A DNA stretch of 64,000 nt from Propionibacteriaceae bacterium UBA7704 (GCA_002482525.1 DLGC01000002.1:213560-277559), one strand, 5' to 3'. Shown: positions 38,019 to 48,681, counted from the stretch's first letter. Numbers and translations: made by a program. Notes: generated by a model from the letters alone, not told the origin.

Positions 38019-39938
38019 GTGACGACTTTCGACCTCGACCCGACAATCCGCCCCGCTGACGATCTCTTCCACCACGTCAATGCACGGTGGCTGGCCGTGA
38101 CCGACATCCCCCAGGACAAACAATCTGCGGGTGCCTTCATGGAATTGCGCGATGCCTCCGAAGCCGCCATCAAGGCGATCGTCACCAGCTTGTCCGGAGC
38201 ACAACCCGGCACCGAGGCCCACCTCGTGGAGGCCCTCTACTCCAGCTTCATGGACACCGAACAGGTGGCAGCCCGCGGCTTGGAGCCGCTGGCACCGTTG
38301 CTGGCCGAAATCGACGACATCGCCACCGTCGATGACCTGCTGGACTACTTCGGCCGCAGCATCCGACGCGGCACCGGCGCACCGATCGGGCTCGGCGTGG
38401 ACGCTGATCCCGGCGAACCGACCCGATATGCGCTATTCGTCGGACAAGACGGCATCGGCCTTCCCGACGAGGAGTACTACCGCCTGGAGCAGCACGCTCC
38501 GGTACTGGCCAAGTACCGCGATCACATCACGACCACCATGACCATCGCCCAACTGTCGGCCAGCGCAGCAGCGGAGATCGTCGAACTCGAGACCGCCATC
38601 GCGGCCCGCCACTGGGACAAGGTGCGTACTCGCGACATGCAGGCGATGTACAACCCGACGCCGTGGGCGGACCTGGACGCCAATGGCCTGGCCTGGACCC
38701 GGGTACTGCTCGCCGCCGGGGTACCGCAGCTCGACGAGGTGATCGTCGCCCAACCGTCGGTACTTGCCGAACTGGTGGAACTGATGCAGCCCTCGCGCCT
38801 GGAACAGTGGCGTCTGTGGTGCCGGTGGAGCCTGGTCTCGGCGCTGTCGCCGTACCTGCCCGATCCCCTGGTGCAGGCCCGATTCGACTTCTACGGCACC
38901 GTGCTGCAAGGCATCCCCCAGCTCAAGGAGCGGTGGAAGCGCGGCGTCGACCTCGTCGAACGCAACCTGGGCGAAGCGGTCGGCAAACTCTATGTGGAGC
39001 GCCACTTCCCGCCCGCGGCGAAGGATCGCATGGATGAGCTGGTGGCGAACCTGCTGCAGGCCTATCAGGCCTCCATTTCCTCCCTGGAATGGATGGGTGA
39101 GCAGACCCGCGCCGAGGCGCTCACCAAGCTCGCCAACTTCACCCCCAAGATCGGCTACCCCGACCGCTGGATGGACTACGGCAGCCTGGAGCTGGACGCT
39201 GATGACCTCATCGGTAATGTGCTCAGCGCCGCGGAGTTCCACACCGTTGACGAGTTGAGCAAGCTCACCGGACCGATCCGCAGCTGGGAATGGCTCATGA
39301 CGCCGCAGACGGTCAACGCCTACTACCACCCATTGCGCAATGAGATCGTGTTCCCGGCCGCGATTTTGCAGCCGCCATTCTTCGACCCCGATGCCGACGA
39401 TGCGGTCAACTACGGCGCCATCGGCGCGGTGATCGGCCACGAGATCGGGCACGGCTTCGACGATCAGGGTTCCACCTGCGACGGTGAGGGCCGACTGCGC
39501 GACTGGTGGACCGAGGCCGATCGGACCGCCTTCACCGAACGCACTAAGGCCCTGATCGATCAATACTCGGCACTGCGCCCGGCTCAGCTCCCGGAGTTGA
39601 GCGTCAATGGTGAGCTGACCATTGGGGAGAACATCGGCGACCTCGGCGGGCTGGCGATCGCGTACGACGCATGGAAGATCGCCCTCGGCGGAGTCGAACC
39701 CGAGCCGATCGATGGTATCCCGGCGGCACAGCGTTTCTTCTTCTCGTGGGCTTTGGCGTGGCAAACCAAGCGTCGTGACGAGTCGCTGCGCCAGCAGCTG
39801 GCGACCGACCCGCATTCGCCTGAGGAGTTTCGCTGCAATCAGGTAGTGCGCAACCTTCCCGCCTTCTATGAAGCCTTCGATGTCACCGACGCCGATGCTT
39901 TGTGGCTGGCCCCTGACCGACGAGTGAAGATCTGGTGA
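38019..39938 (+). CDS. pepO: M13-family zinc metallopeptidase (neprilysin/PepO)
   Basis: A 639-residue endopeptidase of small peptides. The zinc motif is HEIGH at 474-478 with the third ligand Glu537 in GENIGDLGG; substrate-binding NAYY lies upstream and the C-terminus VKIW is typical. No signal peptide or membrane segment is present, so it is cytoplasmic or leaves by a non-classical path, as for mycobacterial Zmp1. TAGCCT (38006-38011) lies seven bases before the GTG start, so the mRNA is probably leaderless. Confidence 0.93.
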   Translation: MTTFDLDPTIRPADDLFHHVNARWLAVTDIPQDKQSAGAFMELRDASEAAIKAIVTSLSGAQPGTEAHLVEALYSSFMDTEQVAARGLEPLAPLLAEIDDIATVDDLLDYFGRSIRRGTGAPIGLGVDADPGEPTRYALFVGQDGIGLPDEEYYRLEQHAPVLAKYRDHITTTMTIAQLSASAAAEIVELETAIAARHWDKVRTRDMQAMYNPTPWADLDANGLAWTRVLLAAGVPQLDEVIVAQPSVLAELVELMQPSRLEQWRLWCRWSLVSALSPYLPDPLVQARFDFYGTVLQGIPQLKERWKRGVDLVERNLGEAVGKLYVERHFPPAAKDRMDELVANLLQAYQASISSLEWMGEQTRAEALTKLANFTPKIGYPDRWMDYGSLELDADDLIGNVLSAAEFHTVDELSKLTGPIRSWEWLMTPQTVNAYYHPLRNEIVFPAAILQPPFFDPDADDAVNYGAIGAVIGHEIGHGFDDQGSTCDGEGRLRDWWTEADRTAFTERTKALIDQYSALRPAQLPELSVNGELTIGENIGDLGGLAIAYDAWKIALGGVEPEPIDGIPAAQRFFFSWALAWQTKRRDESLRQQLATDPHSPEEFRCNQVVRNLPAFYEAFDVTDADALWLAPDRRVKIW

Positions 39939-41233
39939 CTATGAGCGACGCACCCAGTGTCCTCTCCCGAGGCACAGCCAGCGAGTTCCGGCGCATCAAA
40001 CGGATTCTGCGCCAGGAATCGACCGGCGGCATCCTGTTGATCATCGCCGCCGCCATCGCGATGCTGGTGGCCAACCTGGCACCGGAGTTCTATACCGAGC
40101 TGCGCGACACCCATGTCGGCTTCGAGGCCTTCGGCATCAACTTGGACCTGTCGTTGGCTCATTGGGCTGCCGACGGCTTGCTGGCCATCTTCTTCTTCAT
40201 GGTCGGCCTGGAGCTCAAACGCGAGTTCGTTGCCGGCGATCTGCGCAGCCCCAAGACCGCCCTGGTACCGGTGGCGGCCGCCATTGGCGGCGTCGCGGTT
40301 CCCGCAGGCATCTATGTGGCATTCACGGTCACTGACCCGGTGGCGGTTCAGGGTTGGGCCATCCCGGCAGCCACCGATATTGCGTTCGCGTTGGCAGTGC
40401 TGGCGGTCATCTCCTCACACCTACCCGCGGCGCTGCGCACCTTCTTACTCACTTTGGCAGTGGCCGATGATTTGATCGCGATCCTCATCATCGCGTTCTT
40501 CTACTCCTCCGGCCTGGTGCCGCTCTTCCTGGCTTGGGACATCCTGCCGGTGGTGGCCTTCTGGATCATCGCCCACAAAGCCCAGCACTTCCTGTCCTAT
40601 CACTGGTGGGCGCCCTGGGTGACGCTCTTCCCGCTGGCGGTGATCAGTTGGGCACTGGTGTACAACTCCGGAGTCCACGCGACCATCGCCGGCGTCATCC
40701 TGGCCTTCTGCGTCCCGGTGCGTCCGGCGTCCGGCGATGACGAGGACCACGGCCTGGCTGAGATCTTCGAACACCGCATCCGACCGTTCTCCGCCGGGGT
40801 CGCGGTTCCGATCTTCGCCTTCTTCTCCGCCGGGGTTGCGGTGGGCGGCTGGGACGGTTTCGTCAACGCGGTCACCAGCCCCATCGGCTTGGGGGTCGTG
40901 GTCGGACTCGTGCTGGGCAAGGCGGTCGGCATCACCGGTGCGACCTGGCTGGTGACCCGACTCCGTCACGCCACCCTCGACCCGACGCTGGCCTGGATCG
41001 ACGTGTTCGGTTTGGCGGTGCTGGGCGGAATCGGCTTCACCGTGTCGCTGCTGATCAGCGAACTCAGCTTCACCGACGTGATGCTGCAGGACAACGCCAA
41101 GATCGCGGTACTCACCGCTTCAGTACTGGCCGCTGTCTTGGCCAGCCTGATTCTCGGTCTTCGCAACAAGCACTATCGCGAGATCGAAGAGGCCGAGGAC
41201 GACGAGGAACCCGAGCCCATCTCGGCTCGCTGA
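39935..41233 (+). CDS. nhaA: Na+/H+ antiporter NhaA
   Basis: A 432-residue membrane protein with about 12 segments that exchanges external protons for internal sodium. AIPAATDIAFALAVLAVIS and LAVADDLIAI hold the paired aspartates of the ion site; GLELKREFVAGDL and the ending GGIGFTVSLLISEL are family motifs. The C-terminus is an acidic tail (EEAEDDEEPEP). The GTG at 39935 overlaps the pepO stop; ATG 39941 is equally possible. Confidence 0.93.
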   Translation: MTMSDAPSVLSRGTASEFRRIKRILRQESTGGILLIIAAAIAMLVANLAPEFYTELRDTHVGFEAFGINLDLSLAHWAADGLLAIFFFMVGLELKREFVAGDLRSPKTALVPVAAAIGGVAVPAGIYVAFTVTDPVAVQGWAIPAATDIAFALAVLAVISSHLPAALRTFLLTLAVADDLIAILIIAFFYSSGLVPLFLAWDILPVVAFWIIAHKAQHFLSYHWWAPWVTLFPLAVISWALVYNSGVHATIAGVILAFCVPVRPASGDDEDHGLAEIFEHRIRPFSAGVAVPIFAFFSAGVAVGGWDGFVNAVTSPIGLGVVVGLVLGKAVGITGATWLVTRLRHATLDPTLAWIDVFGLAVLGGIGFTVSLLISELSFTDVMLQDNAKIAVLTASVLAAVLASLILGLRNKHYREIEEAEDDEEPEPISAR

Positions 41234-41238
41234 TCAAC

Positions 41239-42672
41239 TCACAGCGGAGCAGCCGTCACGAACGGATGATCCCAGCCAACCTCTGATTCGAGCTGCGTCG
41301 CCAGCGAGAGCAGGCGGCCCTCTTCGGCGAAACGACCGGTGAACATCACTCCGACGGGAACGGTGGCACCCTCGACCTGAGCGGTGTGCAACGGCAACGA
41401 GATCGCCGGGCGGCCGCTGAGGTTCGCCACCGAGGTCCACGGGGTGAAGCGGGTCTGGGCGGCGAAATCCGCAGCTGGATCGTCGTCATTGCGCAACGCG
41501 CCGACCGGTAGCGGCGGCATCGCCAATGTCGGGGTCAGCACCGCGTCGAAGCCATCCCAGGCCTCGGCGATCTCAACCCCCAGACGCTGCAACCCCGCCA
41601 AGGCCTCGGCGTAGGCCGTGCCGCTGACTTCGCGTCCGGTTTCGCGCAACCACCGAGTCAGCGGACGCAGCACCGTATCGGCCTGCGGCGGCAGCGGGAT
41701 CGTCGCCGCACCCACGGCCCAAATGGCCATGAAGTCCTGCCAGCGTTGCACCGGGAACGGCACCGGAGCCAGGTCCACATCATGACCGAGGCGCGCCAGC
41801 ACGTCGGCAGTGTGAGTTGCAGCCTCCAGGCAGACCGGATGAACGTCGGCCTCGGCGATCACCGGAGTCGTCAGGATCCCGATGCGCAGTCGTCCCGGAT
41901 CACGGCGGGCCATGACGGCAAATGGCTCGGGTGGTGGCGTGATCGGGTAGGGCTCGGCGATCCCATGACCGCACAACACATCGAGTCCTATGGCAGTGTC
42001 GCGCACCGAGCGGCTGATCACACCGTCGGTGGTCAGGCCCGGCCCCGGCGCGCGTAGGCGTCCCACGCTGACCCGGCCGCGGCTGGGTTTCAGCCCGACC
42101 ACGCCACAGCAGGAGGCCGGGATCCGTATCGAACCGCCACCGTCGGAGGCGTGCGCGATCGGCGCCATGCCGGTGGCCACGGCCACCGCCGCTCCCCCGC
42201 TGGAGCCACCGGCCATCCGAGTGGTGTCCCACGGTGTCACCGCGGGAGCGGCACCTTCGGGCTCGGTGTAGCACGGCAATCCGAATTCCGGCGTTGCCGT
42301 CTTGCCGATGCTGATCGTGCCGGCTTCGGCAAGCCAGCCCACCACGTCGTCGTCAGCCTCGGGCACGAATCCGGCCAGCGCGGCACTGCCGGCACCCATC
42401 GGGACGCCGGCAACGGCGGCCAGATCCTTGATCGGACACGGGACACCGGCCAGCACTCCTGGCTGTCCGCCGGCATCCAGTTCGGCGTCGACGCGGACGG
42501 CCGCCTGAGCTGCCGAGTCGGGGGTGAGCCGGGCAAAGGCACCCAGAGCGGCACCCAGAGACTCGGCACGCCGCAGATGAGCCGTCACAACCTGGTGCGC
42601 GCTCAGCTCGCGATGCCTCACCGCCTCGGCAAGGTCAACCGCGTCCCGCTCGATGATGTCCACCATGGCCAC
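41239..42672 (-). CDS. Amidase (amidase-signature family)
   Basis: A 477-residue hydrolase. The Ser-cisSer-Lys triad is recognisable: PIKDLAAVAGVPMGAGS with the lysine, then MAGGSSGGAAVAVATGMAP with the glycine-rich serine core and SDGGGSIRIPASCCG with the nucleophile. It acts on carboxamides, but the substrate is not evident, and it is not GatA of the tRNA amidotransferase because no gatB/gatC is adjacent. It follows the prenyl synthase by three bases; ATG 42666 is an alternative start. Confidence 0.87.
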   Translation of the reverse strand: MAMVDIIERDAVDLAEAVRHRELSAHQVVTAHLRRAESLGAALGAFARLTPDSAAQAAVRVDAELDAGGQPGVLAGVPCPIKDLAAVAGVPMGAGSAALAGFVPEADDDVVGWLAEAGTISIGKTATPEFGLPCYTEPEGAAPAVTPWDTTRMAGGSSGGAAVAVATGMAPIAHASDGGGSIRIPASCCGVVGLKPSRGRVSVGRLRAPGPGLTTDGVISRSVRDTAIGLDVLCGHGIAEPYPITPPPEPFAVMARRDPGRLRIGILTTPVIAEADVHPVCLEAATHTADVLARLGHDVDLAPVPFPVQRWQDFMAIWAVGAATIPLPPQADTVLRPLTRWLRETGREVSGTAYAEALAGLQRLGVEIAEAWDGFDAVLTPTLAMPPLPVGALRNDDDPAADFAAQTRFTPWTSVANLSGRPAISLPLHTAQVEGATVPVGVMFTGRFAEEGRLLSLATQLESEVGWDHPFVTAAPL

Positions 42673-42675
42673 GAC

Positions 42676-43671
42676 TCACGCCGAGCGGGAGATCACCGCA
42701 TCACACAACGTGGCCAGCGCATCCTTGGCCGGGCCATCCGGCAACGGGGCCAGATGAGCCCGAGCCACCTCGGCGCGCTGCCGGATCACCTCGCGCGCTT
42801 CATCCATCACACGATGGGCGCGCAACAGCCCCAGCGCTTCGGCCAAGTCGGCGTCATCGGAGAGGTCGGCATCCAGCAAGGCGATCAACCGCGCATCGGC
42901 CGGATCGTTCGCCGCCCGAAGCAGCAGTGTCGGAAGGGTGGGAACACCAGCTCGCAAATCAGTACCGGGAGTCTTGCCTGAGGTCTCGGAGGCGATATCG
43001 ATGATGTCGTCGCTGAGCTGGAAGACCACCCCGATCTCTTCGCCGTAGGCGGCGAGGGCGCCCAACTCCGGTGCACCGAGTCCGGCCACCATCCCTCCGA
43101 ATTCGGTGGAGGCTGCGATCAGCGAGCCGGTCTTGTCCGCCACCACCTGCAAGTAGTGAGCCAGCGGGTCTTCGTCGGCGGAAGCTCCCTGGGTCTCGGC
43201 GATCTGGCCCTGCACCAGACGGGCGAAGGTGCGTGCCTGCAAGGCGACGAAGTCGGTACCCAAGGTTGCCACGATGCTGGAGGCCTGCGCGAAGAGGAAA
43301 TCTCCGACCAGGATGGCCACGGTGTTGTCCCAACGCTGATTGGCGCTGGGTGCGCCGCGGCGCAACTCGGCTTCGTCCATGACATCGTCGTGATACAGGC
43401 TCGCCACATGGGTCAGTTCCATGACCAGGGCGGCGCGAATGGTCTCGTCGTCCTCAGCGGCACCCAATTGGGCGGCCAGCACGACCAACAGCGGACGGAA
43501 ACGCTTTCCGCCCGCGTTGATGATGTGCTGAGCGGCCTGAGTCACGAAGTCGGCATCGGCGACGGCCGCCTGGGCCAACCGTGTCTCGATCTGCTCCAGT
43601 AGACCGGTGACTCGATCGGTCAGTTCCGGATCCACATCGCCAACCAACTCGGTGGTCTTGTTGCCGCTCAC
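42676..43671 (-). CDS. Long-chain polyprenyl diphosphate synthase
   Basis: A 331-residue trans-prenyltransferase. GGKRFRPLLVVL, the first aspartate-rich motif DDVMDEAELRRG and the second motif QLSDDIIDIASE are intact. Beside complex I and menaquinone genes it most likely makes the menaquinone side chain, like mycobacterial GrcC. It lies 16 bases after nuoN on the same strand but has its own TAGGCT (43679-43684) seven bases before the GTG start, so it may also be transcribed separately as a leaderless mRNA. Confidence 0.9.
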   Translation of the reverse strand: MSGNKTTELVGDVDPELTDRVTGLLEQIETRLAQAAVADADFVTQAAQHIINAGGKRFRPLLVVLAAQLGAAEDDETIRAALVMELTHVASLYHDDVMDEAELRRGAPSANQRWDNTVAILVGDFLFAQASSIVATLGTDFVALQARTFARLVQGQIAETQGASADEDPLAHYLQVVADKTGSLIAASTEFGGMVAGLGAPELGALAAYGEEIGVVFQLSDDIIDIASETSGKTPGTDLRAGVPTLPTLLLRAANDPADARLIALLDADLSDDADLAEALGLLRAHRVMDEAREVIRQRAEVARAHLAPLPDGPAKDALATLCDAVISRSA

Positions 43672-43687
43672 GCCTGCCAGCCTATCC

Positions 43688-45247
43688 TCACCGAAGGAAG
43701 ACGCTGGAGGCTGTCATCAGGTCCAGCACCGGCCCGGGGAACAGACCCAGGTACAGCGTCGCTACCGCGCCCACACCGATGGGAACCAGAGTGAGCAGGC
43801 TGGCCTTGGCGACGCTGACTCCCTCGGCGCTCTCGGCGAAGAACATCCGCACCACAACCTTGAGATACACGTAGGCGGCCACCAAGCTGGCCATCACCGC
43901 CACAACCACCAGCCAGGCGTAGCCGCCCTCCCAGGCAGAGGCGAAGACCTCCCACTTGCCGATGAAACCACCGGTGAGCGGAATTCCCGCGAAACTCAGC
44001 ATCAGCAAGGCGAATACGGCGCCGATCACTGGGTTCGAGCGGCCGATGCCCGACCAGCTGTCGATGTCGTGAGCCTCGCCGGCAGAGTTGCGCACCATTG
44101 TGACGATGGCGAAAGCTCCCACGGTCGCAAAGCCGTAGGCCAGCAGATAGAACAGGATCGAGGCCACACTGCTGGCGGGATCATTGGCGGTGGCCACGGT
44201 GGCGCCGACCACGGCGACCAGGATGAAGCCCGCGTGAGACACCGAGCTGTAGGCCAACAGGCGCTTGATGTCTGTTTGGCTCATGGCGAGGACCACACCG
44301 ACGATCATGGTCAGCACCGCGATCACCGCGATCATGGGCTGCCAGCTCCACCGATCAGCCCCCAGCGCCACGAAGAAGAAGCGGGCGGTGGCGCCGACGG
44401 CAGCCAGCTTGGTGCAGATGGCCATGAAGCTGGTCACCGGTGTCGGCGAACCGACGTAGACGTCGGGCACCCAGTTGTGGAACGGCACTGCGCCGATCTT
44501 GAACAACAACCCGACGGCCATCAGACCGGTGCCGACGAGCAGCAGTCCATGCCCGTAGGTGGGCGCCAGCACTGCGGCATCGATGGCGCGGTAGTCGAAG
44601 GACCCGGCATAGCCGTACATCAGCGCCATGCCGAACAGGAAGAAGGCAGACGACAGTGCACCGAGCAGGAAATACTTCAGGGCGGCTTCCTGGCTGAGCA
44701 GTCGGCGACGCCGCGCCATGCCGCTGAGCAGGTACAGCGGCAGCGACATCACTTCCAGGGCCACGAAGGCCGTGATCAGGTCGGTGGCACTGACGAAGAC
44801 CATCATTCCCGACAGCGAGAACAGTGCCAGCGGGAAGACCTCGGTGTGCTCATGACGAGCAGCCGTGGCCTCAGCCTCAGCGACGCTTCCCGGAACGCTC
44901 GCCGCGGACGCCGCGAAGGCGCTCGCGCCGTTGTTCAGCGTCCGTTCGGCGAAAACCATCATCGACAGCAGGCCGAACACCAGCAACGAGCCCCACATCA
45001 GATAGGTGGGCCCGTCCAGGCTGATCGACCCCATCGCCATGATTCCGCTGCTGTGAGCAAAATAGTTGACGATCAGCAGTCCGAGGGCGGCCAGCAGACC
45101 GAGGGCGACCACGCCCAGCTGACTCACGAAACGGTAGGCACGCGGGACCAACGCCTCCACGACCACACCGACACAGGCGGCGAGAAGCACCGCTAGGACC
45201 GGGGCCAGCGGCATCCACTCGAAGGTGGGGGTAGCGATCTGGTTCAC
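43688..45247 (-). CDS. nuoN: NADH-quinone oxidoreductase subunit N
   Basis: A 519-residue antiporter-like subunit of the complex I membrane arm, with about 14 helices. The conserved proton-channel lysines lie in segments such as AALKYFLLGALSSAFFLFG and GLLFKIGAVPFHNWVPDVY. The GTG start overlaps the nuoM stop, with GAGAGGAAGG upstream. It is the last nuo gene. Confidence 0.95.
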   Translation of the reverse strand: MNQIATPTFEWMPLAPVLAVLLAACVGVVVEALVPRAYRFVSQLGVVALGLLAALGLLIVNYFAHSSGIMAMGSISLDGPTYLMWGSLLVFGLLSMMVFAERTLNNGASAFAASAASVPGSVAEAEATAARHEHTEVFPLALFSLSGMMVFVSATDLITAFVALEVMSLPLYLLSGMARRRRLLSQEAALKYFLLGALSSAFFLFGMALMYGYAGSFDYRAIDAAVLAPTYGHGLLLVGTGLMAVGLLFKIGAVPFHNWVPDVYVGSPTPVTSFMAICTKLAAVGATARFFFVALGADRWSWQPMIAVIAVLTMIVGVVLAMSQTDIKRLLAYSSVSHAGFILVAVVGATVATANDPASSVASILFYLLAYGFATVGAFAIVTMVRNSAGEAHDIDSWSGIGRSNPVIGAVFALLMLSFAGIPLTGGFIGKWEVFASAWEGGYAWLVVVAVMASLVAAYVYLKVVVRMFFAESAEGVSVAKASLLTLVPIGVGAVATLYLGLFPGPVLDLMTASSVFLR

Positions 45248-46755
45248 TTGCCTTCCTCTCCCAGCGGAGCCACCGGATCAGTCACACCGATCTGGCTCAT
45301 CGTGGTTCGGGTCGTCGGCTCGATCACATTCAGCGCCAGCGAGGGCACGAAGCCCAGCAGCAGGATCACTGTGACCAAGGGGACCACCACCCATTTCTCT
45401 CGTGCCGTCGCGTCCACGGTGAAGTGCTTGACCGTTGCCTCGGTGGCCGGACCGGTCATGGTTCGCTGATAGACCCGCATGATGTAGACCGCGGCCAGCA
45501 CCGTACCGATCACCGCCACAGCGGCCACCCACGGTGTCCGCGACCACGCGCCGGCCAGCACCATGAACTCCGAGACGAAGCTGGACAGACCCGGCAAGGC
45601 CAGACCCGACAGTCCCGCGACCAGGAAGAAACCGGCCAGCACCGGCGTCACCTTCTCCACGCCGCCGAATTCGGCGACCTTGGCCGAACCTCGCCGCGAG
45701 ATCAGGAAGCCCACCACCAGGAACAACGCTGCAGTGGAGAAGCCGTGGTTCAGCATGTAGAAGATGGATCCCGAAATACCGGCCGAGGTGAAGGTGTAGA
45801 TACCCAGCACCATGAATCCGAAGTGGCTCACCGAGGTGTAGGCGACCAGGCGCAACAGGTCAGAGCTTCCGATCGCTGCCAGCGCGCCGTAGATGATGCT
45901 GATCAGCGCCAGGATGACCATTACCGGGGCCGCCCACTGGCTGGCCTCGGGAAACAGACCCAGGCAGAACTTGATCATGCCGAAGGTGCCGATCTTGTCC
46001 AGAATGCCGACCAGCAGCACTGAGGTACCTGGCGTGGACTGTTCGGTCGCTGTCGGGAGCCAGGTGTGCACCGGAACCATGGGCGCCTTCACGATGAACG
46101 CCACCAGGAAGCCGACCATCAACCACCGTGCGACGTCGGTGGGCATCGCGACGCCGATCAGATCGGTCAGCAGGTAGCTCGGCTTTCCGAGCAACCGCGC
46201 CGACCACACGAACAGCCCGATCACGCTCACCAGCATGACCAGACCACCGGCGAGGCTGAACAGCAGGAACTTCAATGCCGCCGCCGCCCGCTGCGGACCA
46301 CCGAAGCCACCAATAAGGAAGTACAGCGGAATCAGCGTCGCCTCAAAGAAGAGGTAGAACAGCAGCACATCGGAGGCCAGGAAGGTGTAGATCGACAGGC
46401 TTTCCAGCAGCAGCACCAGCCCGACGAAGACCTGAGGCGTCCACCGTCCAGGCGAGGTGAGCTTCCACTCCGCCAGTAGCACCACCGGCACCAAGACGAC
46501 GGTGAGCAGCACCATCATCAGCCCCATACCGTCCAGATTCAGCGCCCACCAGGCGCCGAAGGTAGGCATCCACGGAACCTGGATACCCAACGATGCGCCG
46601 TTGACGTACAGCGCTGCCACCACGACGCCCACCACCAGGGTCAGCAGCGCGAAGAACATGCCCAGATAGCGGGCCAGCTCCTTGATCGGAAGCATCAGCG
46701 CGATGGCACCGACCAGCGGCACCAGGCCGAGCAGCGTGAGCCAAGGGATTGTCAT
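45244..46755 (-). CDS. nuoM: NADH-quinone oxidoreductase subunit M
   Basis: A 503-residue proton-pumping antiporter-like subunit. KFLLFSLAGGLVMLVSVIGL and FIVKAPMVPVHTWLPTATEQ are the channel-forming motifs. Of two nearby ATGs, 46755 is preferred because GGAGG lies eight bases upstream; ATG 46761 abuts the ribosome site. It is eight to fourteen bases after nuoL. Confidence 0.96.
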   Translation of the reverse strand: MTIPWLTLLGLVPLVGAIALMLPIKELARYLGMFFALLTLVVGVVVAALYVNGASLGIQVPWMPTFGAWWALNLDGMGLMMVLLTVVLVPVVLLAEWKLTSPGRWTPQVFVGLVLLLESLSIYTFLASDVLLFYLFFEATLIPLYFLIGGFGGPQRAAAALKFLLFSLAGGLVMLVSVIGLFVWSARLLGKPSYLLTDLIGVAMPTDVARWLMVGFLVAFIVKAPMVPVHTWLPTATEQSTPGTSVLLVGILDKIGTFGMIKFCLGLFPEASQWAAPVMVILALISIIYGALAAIGSSDLLRLVAYTSVSHFGFMVLGIYTFTSAGISGSIFYMLNHGFSTAALFLVVGFLISRRGSAKVAEFGGVEKVTPVLAGFFLVAGLSGLALPGLSSFVSEFMVLAGAWSRTPWVAAVAVIGTVLAAVYIMRVYQRTMTGPATEATVKHFTVDATAREKWVVVPLVTVILLLGFVPSLALNVIEPTTRTTMSQIGVTDPVAPLGEEGK

Positions 46756-46769
46756 CTGCATCTCCTCCC

Positions 46770-48668
46770 TCAGCCCAACTGACTGAGAATCATGACCACG
46801 CCGATACCAACCACGCCCAAGGACATGGTCAACGCATACGTTCGGATCTGCCCGGTCTGTAGTCGTCGGGTCTGGGTGGACAACTTCGCGAGCAGGCCCG
46901 CGGCACCGTTCACGCCACCGTCGATCATCGTGTGATCGGCGACCACGACGCCCCGGGCAGCCAGCATTGTGGGTTGTACCGCCACCACATCGTTCACGGT
47001 GTCACCGAACAGGTCGTTGCGGCCCATCACGGTGAAGAAGTTCTTCGAGACCGGGGCCTCTTCGGGAACTCGCCGCTGTCCGAAGAAGAACCAACCGACT
47101 GCGACGCCGAGGGCGACCACGCCCATCGTCGCCCACCCGATCGCAGACGGCATCAGGGACAGTTCCTCGACATGGTTGCCGACTGCCGGTTCCAGCCATT
47201 CCTGAATCCAGGAGTTCATCAGGACGCCGCCGATGACGCTGAAGATCGCCAGGATGATCAGCGGAATCGTCATGATCTTCGGCGATTCGTGCGGATGCAC
47301 ACCCTCGCGCCAACGGGATTCCCCGAAGAACGTCATGAGCATCAGGCGCGTCATGTAGAAGGCGGTGATGCCAGCACCAATCAGGGCAGCCCAGCCGATC
47401 AGAGCATTCTGATGGAAGGCGGCCTCGATGATGTGATCCTTCGAGTAGTAGCCGGAGAAGAATGGGAAGCCGATGATGGCCAGGAAGCCCATCGAGAAGG
47501 TGAGGAAGGTGATCCGCATCACCTTCGACAGCGCACCGTAGTGGCGCATGTTCACATCATCGTCCATCGCGTGCATCACCGAACCGGCACCCAGGAACAT
47601 GTTGGCCTTGAAGAAGCCGTGGGTGAGTAGGTGGAAGATGGCGAAGGCGTAGCCGGCCGGGCCGATACCGGCCGCCAGCATCATGTAGCCGATCTGGCTC
47701 ATCGTGGAGCCTGCCAGCACCTTCTTGATGTCGTCCTTGCTGGTACCGATCCAGGCGCCCACCAGCAACGTGACCGTGCCCACCAGCACCACCGCGGTAG
47801 CCGCGATCGGGGCGACGTTGAACACGGCATTGCTGCGCACCACCAGATAGACACCGGCAGTGACCATGGTCGCCGCGTGGATCAGCGCCGACACCGGGGT
47901 GGGGCCTTCCATGGCGTCCAGCAGCCACGCCTGCAACGGCACCTGCGCGGATTTGCCACAGGCGGCCAGCAACAGCAGCAGACCGATAGCGGTCGCCCAC
48001 GCCGGATCCAGCTTGCCGGCGCCGGCGTTGACCGCTTCGAAGGACGAACTGCCGAACAGTGCCAGCATCGCCATGACCGCAGTGGTCATGCCGAGGTCGC
48101 CGACACGGTTCATCACGAAGGCCTTCTTGGCGGCGGCTGCCGCCGATGGCTTGTATTGCCAGAACCCGATCAACAGGTAGGACGCCAGGCCCACACCCTC
48201 CCAGCCGACGAACAGCACCAGGTAGTTGTCGGCCAGCACCAGCAGCAGCATGGCTGCCACGAAGAGATTCAGGAAGGCGAAAAAGCGGCGTCGACGGGGA
48301 TCGTGGGCCATGTAGCCGACCGAGTACAGGTGGATCAGGCCGCCCACACCGGTGATCAGCAGGGCGAACAGGATCGAGAGTTGATCGATCAACAGCCCTG
48401 CCGAGATCGACCAGGTGCCGGAGTCGATCCAGGTGTACAGCGGCACGCCGACGGCGCGCTGCTCGGGATCGGCCGCCATCATCGCGATGAACAGCCACAG
48501 GGCGATCCCGAAGCTGAGTGCCACGGCGGCCACCGCCAGCCAGTGGCCAGCTCGGTCGAAGAAGCTGCCGCTCACCAGCAGCAGTGCCGCGGCCACTGCC
48601 GGGACCGCAATCATCAGCCAGGCCAGGGAGAACACCCCGGTCGCGGCGACGGTTTCGAGTGTGATCAT
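46770..48668 (-). CDS. nuoL: NADH-quinone oxidoreductase subunit L
   Basis: A 632-residue distal antiporter-like subunit. The core signature LYSVGYMAHDPRRRRFFAFL and the loop SKDHIIEAAFHQNALIGW are clear, and the C-terminal part should form the long lateral helix that ties the membrane arm together. It begins 13 bases after nuoK. Confidence 0.97.
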   Translation of the reverse strand: MITLETVAATGVFSLAWLMIAVPAVAAALLLVSGSFFDRAGHWLAVAAVALSFGIALWLFIAMMAADPEQRAVGVPLYTWIDSGTWSISAGLLIDQLSILFALLITGVGGLIHLYSVGYMAHDPRRRRFFAFLNLFVAAMLLLVLADNYLVLFVGWEGVGLASYLLIGFWQYKPSAAAAAKKAFVMNRVGDLGMTTAVMAMLALFGSSSFEAVNAGAGKLDPAWATAIGLLLLLAACGKSAQVPLQAWLLDAMEGPTPVSALIHAATMVTAGVYLVVRSNAVFNVAPIAATAVVLVGTVTLLVGAWIGTSKDDIKKVLAGSTMSQIGYMMLAAGIGPAGYAFAIFHLLTHGFFKANMFLGAGSVMHAMDDDVNMRHYGALSKVMRITFLTFSMGFLAIIGFPFFSGYYSKDHIIEAAFHQNALIGWAALIGAGITAFYMTRLMLMTFFGESRWREGVHPHESPKIMTIPLIILAIFSVIGGVLMNSWIQEWLEPAVGNHVEELSLMPSAIGWATMGVVALGVAVGWFFFGQRRVPEEAPVSKNFFTVMGRNDLFGDTVNDVVAVQPTMLAARGVVVADHTMIDGGVNGAAGLLAKLSTQTRRLQTGQIRTYALTMSLGVVGIGVVMILSQLG

Positions 48669-48681
48669 GCGCTTAGGCCCC